The position numbers and the translations under genes were made by a program. DNA of 64,000 nt. Origin: Incurvaria masculella (Eukaryota > Arthropoda > Insecta > Lepidoptera > Incurvariidae). Below the pieces are notes generated by a model. It worked only from the letters and a program-made list of their open reading frames with translations, made no database searches and was not told the DNA's origin. Below, piece by piece: positions 11,337 through 23,600 of the stretch (positions within the stretch are counted from its first letter, which is position 1; every line of letters starts with the position of its first letter). The stretch covers positions 16,696,001 to 16,760,000 of the forward strand of contig OX335649.1 in the NCBI GenBank assembly GCA_946894095.1. Reading direction: 5' to 3'.

Positions 11337-11639
11337 GCATTTAATTTTGGAAAATACTCCAAGCATAATAAAAACATAATGACCATACTGTATGGATAAA
11401 AATTAGATAGGTATTTATTTTAAACTACAACCCAATAAGATATTTTAATAAGTTATATTGTTTACAATACATCAAAATCAGACTGACAATTCATAATTCC
11501 TACCCTAAAATAGCTCTACCTACATTAAAAAGATACTTTACAAATATACTTAAATTAACTAAAACAACTAACATAGCATCGATAGCTTTATGGCCCATTA
11601 CTGAGCTTTTGGAAACCACTAAATCCCTAATCTGGATTT
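11337..11639 (-). other. Probable FLASH 3' UTR
   Basis: This lies directly downstream of the FLASH stop codon on the minus strand and is AT-rich. A minus-strand AATAAA sits at 11414-11419, about 220 nt past the stop, and is a plausible polyadenylation signal. The cleavage site is not otherwise defined. Confidence 0.5.
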
Positions 11640-14600
11640 CTAAGGCTTTACTATTACTCTACGTCGGCGACCAATAATAAATCGCGGGGCGGTGACACAA
11701 CTTTGGGAGGTGTCGTGTGAAAGTGTTGATGATTGTGATACATTATTGCTTTGTACACATTGTTCTTTCGGTAGAGTAATGGAATCAGTTTGAGGATGGT
11801 TCTCAGTACTACATTCCTTGATGGGTGATTGAATACAAAAATCTCCTTTATGATTAGGTTGGGGAGAAACCTTCGGATTAGGTGTTGAAGTAACAAAGAC
11901 TGTGTTTGTAGGTTCTCCATCACTATCGGTAGGAGTGACTGATTCAATATTTTTGGTTAAAGTTCTTGGACCAGTCTGGTTGCAGTTGAGTTTAATATTT
12001 GAAGGATTGCAGACTTGCTTCCTTTCTTTAGTATATTTTATGTTATTCCCGGAATCCTCACTTTTAGAGTGCACATTTTCAAGGTTTGCAGGGATTTCTT
12101 TAGATTTTTCTTTAAAAGTAACTTCCTCTTCAATGTCAATTTCAAGCATGGGTAGAGATTTAAGTGCAGTTGAGGTATTAGCTGTCTTTTTCAATTTATT
12201 TTCAACACAGTGTTCTTTCTCGTAATTTTCGGAATTCTTGGTAATATCAGTGAATCTTACCCTGTCATTATCAACTTTTATTTTTAGAAATTCTTTCTTT
12301 GTATTTGAAGGGCTAAATATTTTTGTATCACCTTCTTTAAAACTCAGAGAATTCGGGGCACTTTTGGAATCGGTTAATTGTACAACATTAGGACTGGGGC
12401 TGACATCTTTTGATATGGTTGTAGAAGCTATTTGAATGATTGTTTCTTGGAATTGTAGATAAGGACTAGCTGTTTTGTCATTGACTTCATTAATGTCATG
12501 TTCAGGTGACATATTTTTACAAAGTTTTGTTTTTTCATCAGTACATATTGTTTTGTTGACATCTATCGACAAAAGCTCATCATTTGTCAAATTGGACGTA
12601 ACTACTGGGAAGGTGATTATATCATCATATTTAACTATATTATCTGTTTTATTTCGACTGCTGTCTACTTCTTTAATTGTATTTCCAAAACATGTTTTAC
12701 TTGAGTCATTCTTGGTACCCTCAGGCATTGTGAGATCATCACAACCTTTGAATGTATTTAGTAAATGGAAGTCCTCCTCAAGCGTATTTATTATTTTTGA
12801 ACCCATGGGTGGGCCAATTAAGTCTTCAGTGGTAATTAAACTGTTCTCACCAAAAAGGTCCGCCATCTTTGCATTGATTGTTTCTTTTTTAGATTTGCTT
12901 ACTAATTTTGATGTAGCAACAGATTTTCTAGAGACCTGTGATATTCTATGTCCATGTTGATCATCAGTAGATGTCTGTAACATATCAACTTTGTTAATTA
13001 TTTCAGGAGTTTGCCTTTTATTTTCAATCCCAAACTCATCCACAGTACTAGGATCAAAATTAACAGATTTAGTTGATGAGTTATTTTGTAATTTTTTATC
13101 TGTCTTTGAACGTGTTGAGGTTTTTCGTTTATTTTTATTTTTTTCATCCTTACAAGATGATTCTGATTTAAAAGAACTAGAACTTTTTTTCTCTGATATA
13201 TGGTCAAATTTAGTGTAAGTTTTCCTACTGGACGTATTTGTAACAGTTTCCTTTTGTTTTATTTGCTCCTGGCTATTTGTATCATTATGTTCAGAATTTA
13301 AAATTCTTTTATTTCGTTCTAACAAATCTTCTCTAATTTGACCAATAACATTATTTTCATGATGATCCAAGACATCAACCAATTGTTTGTCTTGTTTTGG
13401 CCTGTCGTGAACAATATCAATAGTTTTTTTGTGATCTAAGGAATCTGGGGTTAGGGATGAATTTGATTCCACATTCGATAATTTGTTTCGTGTGTCTATA
13501 CCTGTTTCTGAAGCAATGTTGAATAAATTATCTCCCGGACCAATGATACCTAAGTTGCTTTCAATACTTCTGTCTATTTGACATGTGTCATTTTTAAGTC
13601 CTTCATTCTTAGAGTCTAATATTAAACGGATCTCTGTTTCTTTAGATGTTTTCTTTGTAAAATCATCAAGCCTAATTTCTTCTGCATCCTTAGTCTTATT
13701 CAAGTGATCTAAATTGTTATCACATTTTTCTTTCTCTTTATCTTTACTATTTTTGAGTTTAATTTTTAAAAGATTTACCATTTCTTTAGGTTCATATGGT
13801 GGACAATCGCTAAGCTTTTCTTTTGATTCCTTTTCTGAAAGATTTTTCAGAAGGTTCTCTTCACTATTTTTCGGCTTTGTTTTTAAAATATTTGCAGTTT
13901 CTTTTTGTTCATATTGTGGACAAGCACTGAGCTCTGCATCTGATTTCTTTTTCAAGTGATTTCTCAGCAGGCTGCCTAGTTGATAATTTTCAGGTGAGTT
14001 TTTTTTAACATTACATTTGGAATACTTGTTAGAATCAGAACCAGAATTTGATAAATGCATGGGTTCTTCTTTGTTTCCGATTTGAAACATATTTTTATGC
14101 TTATGATCTTTTTCGGTTGCTTCTTCGTTTTCAAAATTATCTTTCTCAGTTTGAATAAAGTTTGGAATTTTAGGTATTTTGTATCCTTGCAAATTAATTT
14201 TAGGTGTGTCTTTTGTATGACTTATACTAGGATCAACTTCTACGGGGCTTTGTGGTGGGCTAGCATTTGCAGAATTATAAATCTTTTCTGTAGGCTCTTC
14301 TGGTGATATAGCTGAAAATTTCATTCCTGCAACTGGCTTAATTTGATCACATTTATTGTCAAAATAAAGAGAATCATCAAGTTCACCAGATTCAAGAGAG
14401 GAATCAGAAAATTGGGCATCAACATCCATATAGATTGCTTTGATTAATTCTTCAGATATTATAGTTTTTTTTTGTATTTCAGGCTTCTGGTTTTCCTCAA
14501 CGTACATCACAGTTTTTAGACATATATCTGTTGTTTTTATTCGGAATTTAATACCAGTGTCACTCAGTTTATTCGAATCTGTTAATTTCATGAGTTTGTT

Positions 14601-14677
14601 TCTTTCAATGTCATCTTCATTAAAATACTTGACGCTATACAACCGAGGGTCGTCAAACACATTGAGTGATCCGGTAT
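11640..14677 (-). CDS. FLASH: FLASH exon 6 (C-terminal 1,011 residues)
   Basis: The acceptor is ttatcttttttag|AT, and the two bases complete a GAT codon with the G at 15824, giving ...YIKLFK-D-TGSLNVFDDPRLY. The exon is one long open frame of disordered, Ser/Thr/Lys/Glu/Asn-rich sequence. Acidic patches occur early (DSSLESGELDDSLYFD). A ~40-residue tandem repeat lies at about protein residues 865-932, with units sharing CPxYExKExxNxLKxKxKNS. The last residues, RFIIGRRRRVIVKP, form a basic hydrophobic terminus. Low-complexity composition plus an open frame of this length in AT-rich DNA makes chance unlikely. The frame's first methionine-like codon is GTG, so the exon is internal and does not supply a start. 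Confidence 0.88.
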
Positions 14678-17600
14678 CTAAAAAAGATAAATTTATTAAT
14701 TCATATCATATCAATATTTTTAGTGACATCACTTCCTCTGGCAAACTATTTCATGACTAACATAAATACATATCATCACGTTCTGTACTAAGTACAACAA
14801 ATATCTTAGACCAAATTACAATACAAAAACTAACCGTACTTTCAGGGTGACTTGCCTTCTATGCCAGAGGTCATGGGTTTGAATCCTGTCCCGTTCATAA
14901 ACCACTTTCTTTCTCTCTCTGAGTTGAGGAAGTGCATTTCGCTACAAATGTGAACTATTCCATGGTTCAGAATCCATGTTAAACCGTAGGTTGTAGTTGC
15001 CCTACATCAATTCAGTGCAAAGATATTTGATCTCAGGAATAATGTAATTTAAATAGGCTGAAAAATATAGCACTCGTTAACGCCCGCTGCCGCCGCGGAG
15101 AAACGTGGTAAACAAAATTATACGAAAACTACATTTCAGCTCAATAAATAATAATTTTCGTTTATTCAACCACTAAAAACTAACAAAAACTGCTCACCAG
15201 CATTGTCACCAAATGTGGAGAACATTAAACTTGATCATCAGTGTGCACCCATTCAGAGACATGCACTCTATCCTTACTGTCAAACCTGTTAAATTCAGTC
15301 AGACCTAACATTTATATATTTAAGAGACTGAGCGCGATAGTAATTAATTAATAATAGACATTTAAAATTGCAATCATTGCCTACTTCAATTGGGACAATG
15401 GTGGAGTTAGAAGTGGTAATGTACTCCATTTCTATAAATACCTATATATTTAGTTTAAAATTCATAGAATACAAGTCATTTTGAAAATTTAGGGATATTT
15501 AAGGAATAATTTGATTTACACTATTATATTTTTTTTACTACCTGCAATATCTTTTGGTGCTCTCAAAACTTTACTAATCCACATACAATTTAAATAAACA
15601 ATCAACAAAGCTATTAATAATAATAAAAAAATGTTTTCATGTATTCCTAGGTGTATTCCACGAGTGGAAGTGTTACAAAGTTATAGTTAATACACAACTG
15701 AATTGATGTGTTCAAAAACTTGAACTGAATATTATCAGCAAGAAATTAATAAGATTTAGACGCAGTAACCAAGGCTGCGTGCCTAAAATAAATAAATAAA
15801 GATGAATTTATGAATTTTCTTACCTTTGAATAATTTAATATAGGTTTCAGGTTGTGCGATATTAACAGCCAATTCAGCATCATCAGGAGACTGGCATATT
15901 CTTGTTTCTATATTTAAAATATTATCCATTGTATGTGTTAGATTTTCAGGGGTTTGAGAATCTACATCAACAATTTCTTTGGTTTGTTCTGAAACTGCTT
16001 GCTGGAATTGAATTTCACTTGGGTCAGTAATGTCATTTTTCTCTTTCTTTCGTAATTTGTAGGCTGGGTGGCGTTCAGCTACAGTATCAATGCCGCCCTC
16101 CCCACTAAAAGCTCTGCTGCTGACCTTTGTTCCAATTTGTATACTGTCTTTTCTCTTATCTTCAATGTCTCCTTGTATTTTTATATCATTTTCTGTATGA
16201 TATCTGTCCAGTGGCCGCTCGCAAGAACTGTTTTGACTACCCTCCCGGTTATATCCACGCGAACGTCGATCCATGGAAGGTCGCCTTTTAGATGATGAAC
16301 TAACAAACCTTTCACCAACTCTATTGAATGGTGAGTGCTGGTCCCGTATGTTTCTAGATGGTTTGTCTCTGGCACGCGGGCTTCGGAGCCTCGAGCTTTT
16401 GTCATATCTGTCATAGCCATAGCAAGATTTAGATTGCCTGTATCTATACTTTGCCTCATCACGATATTTTGATCTTGAAAATCTACGGTGGTCTGTCTTT
16501 TCAATTCTTCTGTTTTCACAATACTCGTCTGATTCTCGAGATGACTTTCTGAACACAATTTGTTCTTCATGCATTCTTTTATAGTTCCGATAATCTTCAT
16601 CGGTTTTTCTGTCTTGGTATTTTTCTTCTTTTTTATTGTAGCGGGAATCTATTCTTCTGTCGGTATACTGTATTTCTTTTCGGTTTCGGAAGTCTTCTTT
16701 TTCTCTAATGCTTTCTTCTTCTTCTTGTCTAGTGTCTCTGAATTTTGTTTCTCTTTTATCAATTTCATTGCCTTTTTCTTTTCTAGTGACTCGATGTTCT
16801 TTGCTTTTTAGAAATGGAATGCGGTACCGCAAATCTTTTTTACCTAGTTCACTTGAAGATTCTACCTTGCTCCCTGATGTAATTTTTTTCTCTGTAATTT
16901 GTTTATTGTTCTGGTTCCTCGATACAAATTTATCCACTTCCTCAGATGAATTCCTTGATGACAGTTGAGATAATAATTTTTCATCTTCAATTTTCTTTAC
17001 TAGTGTGTCTAAAATTTTACTACTGGATTTATCCTCAGTCTGGATTGGAAGATCTAATGCAGTTTCGCTTTCAACATCTGAACTAAAGTTTGGAGTATTC
17101 GCTCTGGAATAAATTAACACAGCATAATTAAGAGAAATCACTTTCTTACTTGGAGGAAGCATATTTTTACCAAAAGGAAAGGACTAAGTATGCAACTAAG
17201 AAAACTGTATTGGCTAATGTCTCGCAATTCAATAGTATCTATGGACAACAAACTTCTCATCTACAAGTGTGTACTTAAACCTGTGTGGTTCTACGGAATA
17301 GAGTAATTTGGAACTGCAACTAATTCAAATCTGGAAATATTCCAATGGTTCCAGTCCAAGATGCTGCTGCGTATGATCACAAACGCGCCGTGGTATATGA
17401 CCAACTCTTAACTTCATCGTGACCTAAAGATACCAACGGTTAAGAAGGAAATGACGAATACACTTAAATCCTTTGCAAAACGCGTACAGAAGTATCCCAA
17501 CCAACTGGCCTGCAAATCGATGGGTAAATCGTCCCCCACCTTCTGCAGAATTTAAAGAATAGCTCCCCAAGACCTTATATAGATCTGAAAATACATATAA

Positions 17601-20600
17601 GACCACAGAAACGTATAGATTAGCCACTGGGCTAATACCATGCAAGACCAGGCAGATCGCCAGATAAAAAGGAGATAAAAAAAAATTGAGGTGTGAGTCA
17701 AAAGTAACACCGAGATCTTTGATCTTTGTGTCCCGGGGTATCAAAACATCCCCCAGCTGGTACTCATATATCAGAGGTGTGGGTGAGCGGATGTAGGACA
17801 CGGCTGTGCACTTTACCGGATTGAACAATAGTGATACTCCATTGATATACCATATTTAGAATGTGCTATATTATTTCACAACAGGCTTCTTTCATGATAC
17901 GAAAGAGTAGTTTCATGTCATAATAAAAGCGAGTGGTAGAACAAGGACATAAAATAACTTGTTATGCAAAGTTGTTGCTTCATCCAAAAATTAAAAGGTT
18001 AACTATCCAACCGCAGGCTCAGTCCAAAAAGAATTAAGTTTAGAAAATATTTAGCAACAAACACAATACAAGCATGTTTGAAAAGGTTAAAAAAACAAAA
18101 TTAACAAAAGCCATATTTACCAATTTTTTAATAGAAGGTATGTCTTTAATAATATGTTTTTAACTAAGACATAACTTCATCTCTACCTAGAATTATTTGA
18201 ATTGTTGAAATTAAGGTGGCCCAACCCGGCGCGCCTAACTCATTTGCGGGCACGGTACAAAACCGTGCTGTTGCGCTCTGGAACCTTCTCTGTTTCAAAG
18301 AATAAGACAGGCTCCGTGATGAGGAAGATGCAACATGTCCACAAAAAAGACAATGTGCATAGCATATGATTTGGTAAGATTTACGAAAATTTTAATTTCA
18401 AAACGACTTATAGCTAAAAGTAAACCATGACCGCTGTAGTCAAAAATCTAACAAAAACCAAAAAGATTATAAATCTTGATTAAATAAGCTATGTCTGATG
18501 ACTAATCTTTTTAAGATGTTCTTACTTTATCATTGCGTAATCCACCTCCAAAGTTATTGTATAAAACGCGCGAAAAATTCGAACTTTCGGGCCTTATATC
18601 TTAGAAACCACAAACAATTTTACAATGCCAATGGTCATCAGACATCTAGTTCGATCAAATAAAGCTATTTTGAGCAAAATTTTGGATCTCTGACAAGAAA
18701 TATCGGGGTTATCTTCTTTCCCCTTTTGTATGGGGAGATGAGCGGGATGGGCCACCTTAAGGTGCCCCCGGAGGCGACTTTGCCCATACATCCGTAGTTG
18801 ACTAATCATTTGAAAACCGCTGTTGCGATTTACCTGTGTTTTTTTCCCCTGTATCTATGGATCAATATCTGTGTCTGCATGCTATTGTTTTTTCAAAAAA
18901 TCAACCCTCTTACAAATGACAGCAAGATCAAAATTTGCCGTTTTTGGGGGTAAATCGACCAATATTCAGAAGGGTTATTAGCTTCATTATACACGTTAGT
19001 GTGAGATATAAATAGCATGCAAACATCCGTAATATAGTCATATTTAAAAATAAACAAGAAAATTTGAATTAGGTATTATAGTTTTTAGAGCATTTGTCGA
19101 CTACGAAAATTGACCGAAAATCGACTAAAATCTAGGCCGCTTTCGGCGTCGATCGCTTCGCACGCGGGTGTGTGGGGCTTGGAGCGGAAGGGCCGGGCGG
19201 CAGGGAAGCACGTTACCTACATTACCTACACTACTACTGCTTGCTTTTTAGTCATCAGTGCAGGTGCGAACGGGAAGCGTGTAGGTCGGTTTTTCGGCTG
19301 GTGTCAGCTGAGGTGATTAGCATACGAGTTGCGTTTCTGATTTAGCGGTCCGAAGTACGACCTACCTACTGTGTATTTACGGAATCTAATCATTTGGGCT
19401 GAATAACGAAATCGATTTACTTTGCGTTTTGGTGTTGCGTCGTACTGTATGGAATATTTTATATTGGCAAATACAAAATTGGAAAATTTTCACATTGAGT
19501 GATCGTTTTGACTAGAAGTACTTGACTAGGTAGGTAGGTACCTAGTTTTGACTCGGGCGGGAGAGGAGGGGTTCCAAGAGAGGTTACCTAAAACATCGTA
19601 CTTACAAGACAGCCTATATGTAGGTACCTCTATTCGTGTAGCCTGCATTTGATGCACTTTTGCCTCACGCGAAGTACCTAGTCAGAGTGTAAGCCTTCCG
19701 ATTCTTGCGCTAATTAGTTGACATACGGAATACACACTCCTGAAATTTCACAGCAGCTTCCGACCCATTCTGACGCATTTACGGAGCATATTTTTAATTT
19801 GTTAGCGCTGATTCGGAAACACTTGAAAATGTTTCATTTCGTGTCACTCATTCCGTGTGGCGATGCGATCGATTATACCAAATGTCGTGTAGTCATGTAG
19901 CTCAGGGGCGCAAGGCCTTGCTTCTCATGGCAAAGACCATGAGTTCAATCCTCATCTCGTTTATGCACCGCTTATTAGCTCAGGGGCGCAGGGACTTGCT
20001 TCTCATGGCAAAGGCCATGAGTTCAATCCACACTCCGTTCATGGACCACTTTTTTTAGCTCAGGGGCGCGGGGCTTTGCTTCTTATGGCAAAGACCATTA
20101 GTTCATTCATCATCTCGTTTATGCACCGCTTTTTTAGCTCAGGGGCGCAGGAACTTGCTTATCATGGCAAAGGTCATGGGTTCAATCCTCACCTCGTTCA
20201 TGTACAACTTTTTTAGCTCAGGGGCGCGGGGCCTTGATGAGTTCAATCCACACTCCGTTCATGCACCACTTTTTTAAGCTCAGGGGCGCAGGGCCTTGCT
20301 TCTCATAGCAAAGATGATGAGTTTAATCTTCACCCTGTTCATGCACCACTTTTTTAGCTCGGGGGCGCAGGGCCTTGCTTCTCATGGCAAAGGTTGTGAG
20401 TTCAATCCAAACTCCGTTCATGCATCACTTTTTTAGCTCAGGGGCGTGGAGCCATGAGCCATTAGACCATTAAAAATAAAAAAGACCATTAGTTCATTCA
20501 TCATCTCGTTTATGCACCGCTTTTTTAGCTCAGGGGCGCAGGAACTTGCTTCTCATGGCAAAGGTCATGGGTTCAATCCGCACTCCGTTCATGTACTACT

Positions 20601-23600
20601 TTTTAGGGTTCCGTACCCAAAGGGTGAAAACGGAACCCTATTACAAAGCCTCTTCTGTCCGTCCATCCGTCCGTCTGTCAAAGGGCTGTATCTCATGAAC
20701 CGTAATTGGTGGACGGCTGAAATTTTCACACAGTGTGTATTTATTTTGCCGCTATAACAACAAATAGGTAAAAATACAAACAAATAAAAAAATAAAGGGC
20801 CCCCATACAAAAAACGTAATTAATCGGTGTTAAATGATGTACGAAGGTACGGAACCCTTCGTGCGCGAGTCCGACTCGTATTTGGCCGGTTTTTTTAGCT
20901 CAGGGGCGCGGGGCCTTGCTTCTCATGGCAGACCATGAGTTTAATCCACACTCCGTTCATGCACCACTTTTTTTTAGTTTAGGGGCGCGGGGCCTTGCTT
21001 CTCATGGCAAAGACCGTAAGTGCAATCCTCATCTCGTTTATGCACCACTTTTTTAGGTCAGGGGCGCAGGGACTTGCTTCTCATGGCAAAGGTCATGAGT
21101 TCCATTATCACCCGGTTCATGCACGAATTTATTTTCCTTTCTGAGTTGCAAGCGAATGCGAGCTGTCCTTTCATTTCATTTCATTTATTTAAACTTTTTG
21201 GTAGTCAAACTACACTAAGTTACGTAAATATACTTTTTCGTGCTAAGCAGGTACGTCGCTTATTCCAAGGAATGTGATATGTATGTATGTATGTATAATC
21301 GACCGTGAAGCAAGGACACATTAATTAAAGAAAGAGCCCGCAATGTCCGCAACGCAGATAAAGCGTTAAATAAATGTATGTAGGTATAATCTTAAATACT
21401 GTGTTAGTAGGAGGCATTCATTACGGGAGGAGGGACTGTAGGAGAATTCCAAATTATGGGTACGTATACAGCCGGTGGCGAAATTGGTAGACGCAATACC
21501 CGCGAACGGTATGTTTTGCTGGTTCGGGTCCAGCCTTGCAGTATATTCGTAAGGCAGTTCTTTTTACTGGGCTCTTTCTTTAATTAATATGTCCTTGCTT
21601 CACGAACGATTATACATACATACATATCACATTCCTTGGAATAAGCGACGTACCTGCTTAGTACGAAAAAGTATATTTACTTAAGTCAACCTAGGACTGG
21701 CTCTAGCGTCTGATGCCAAATACGATTTTGGTGATGACGGCAATATGTTTGAATGTTCAATCTTTGTAGTCAATGTCCGCAACGCAGATGAAGCGTTAAA
21801 TAAATGTATGTAGGTATATTCTTAAATACTGTGTTAGTAGGAGGCATTCATTACGGGAGGAGGGACTGTAGGAGAATTCCAAATTATGGGTATACAGCCG
21901 GTGGCGAAATTGGTAGACGCAATACACGCGAATGGTATGTTTTGCTGGTTCGGGTCCAGCCTTGCAGTATATTCGTAAAGTAGTTCTTTCTACACTAAGT
22001 TACGTCACAAAGATCCGCGGATTCGATCAACACAGTAAAGAAGAACCCGCAAAGAAACTTCACGGGTTTACTTACATAACATATTTTTCGTCCATAATTA
22101 TGAAATACATACTTAGATTTAAATGTTCTATAGTTCAGTAATGCTTTAGGACACCTTGCCCTACTAGGTGGTAGGCTCAGCACGTCCAGATTGGTACCAT
22201 CGCATTCGATAAAAATATGTTTAAAGCGGGAATAATAAAATGCCAGTGCTTTCCATCCAGTTTATTGTAGCCGTGCTCATAAAGGGAAGGTCCTAGCATG
22301 GCACCTAATTTCTTCGGGAATTTGGTGTATTGGGCTAATATCATAACGGTAGTTAGTAGCTATCCATGTCAGGTCGCATAAAAAAAACCTTCCTTGTATT
22401 GCTCGGCTACATTAAACTGGATTTAAAACACGGATAACTTTCATTGTCGCATAGACCATTGATCATTCAATACGATGGTACCAACCCGCAGGCAAGATTA
22501 TCCCTACCGCCTAGTAAGTAAGGAAGGGAACCTAGTTTGTCAGCCTCGGTAGCCCGGTGGTGCGACGCTTTGCTGGGTAAGCACCTCTGAGCGCAGCTGG
22601 GTTCTGGCGGGCTGACCATTTTCGACCGTTGAGGCTGGGCGTGGTTCGGATTCCATGTAAAACAGTAGGTCCCTTTCCTTACTTACTAGATGGGAGGGTA
22701 AATCCCGGCCGGGTTGGTACGATCGCATTGAATGAACGACGGTTGAAGCTGCAATGAAAATGGTCCTAGTTTTCCGGTCAGTTCAATTAAGACGAGCAAA
22801 TTAAGGAAGGTCCTGGCATGGCACCTAGTTCCCATGTGGTGTGTTAGGCTAATTGACGTTCAGTTTGGTATTAGCCATCCATGTCCAATTAAATAAAAAA
22901 AACCCGCCAAGTGCGAGTCGGACTCGCACACGAAGGGTTCCGTACCATCGTACACGATTTAACAGAAAACAATTACGTTTTTGTATGGGGCCCCCTCTTT
23001 CATTTTTAGGGTTCCGTACGTCCGTCCGTCCATCTGTCACAGGGCTGTATCTCATGAACCGTAATAGGTGCAGCTGAAATTTTCACAGAGTGTGTATTTA
23101 TTTTGCCGCTATAACAACAAACAAGTAAAATTTTAAAATAAAAATAATTCAAGGGGGTCCCCATACAATGATCGTGTTTTTTTTTTTGTTTAATTTTGTA
23201 CGTTGGTACGGAACCCTTTGTGTGCGAGTCCGATTCGCACTAATATTTTATATTTTATATAATACGGTGTTTTATATTTTAAAAACCTGTCTGTTATAGC
23301 GGCAAAACACACTCTGCGAGAATTTCAGCTACCTACCTATTATGGTTCATGAGATACAGCCCTGTAACAGACGGACGGACGGACGGACGGACGGACAGCG
23401 GAGGCTTGGTAATAGACTTCCGTTGGCACCCTTTGGTTACGGAACCCAAAAAACGTATAATCCGAACCACGTCCAGCCTCAAAGGTGGAAAACGGTCACC
23501 CCTCTAGAAACCCACAGCTCTCAGAGTTACTTCACCCAGCTTATCGAACCGCAAGGCGTCGCACCACTGGGCTACCGAGGCTGACAAATATATAACCCAT

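Noticed and set aside
12475..12960. 161-codon plus-strand open frame inside the FLASH last exon
   Set aside because: It is the antisense shadow of the AT-rich FLASH coding sequence, Phe/Leu/Ser-rich with no splice or homology support. The same holds for the other plus-strand frames at 11.9-14.7 and 16.1-17.0 kb.
21469..21541. Functional tRNA-Leu gene or bacterial contamination
   Set aside because: The acceptor stem has mismatches, there is no U33 or Leu anticodon, and the segment sits in a repeat with copies elsewhere in ordinary moth-like DNA. A tRNA-derived repeat head is the better reading.
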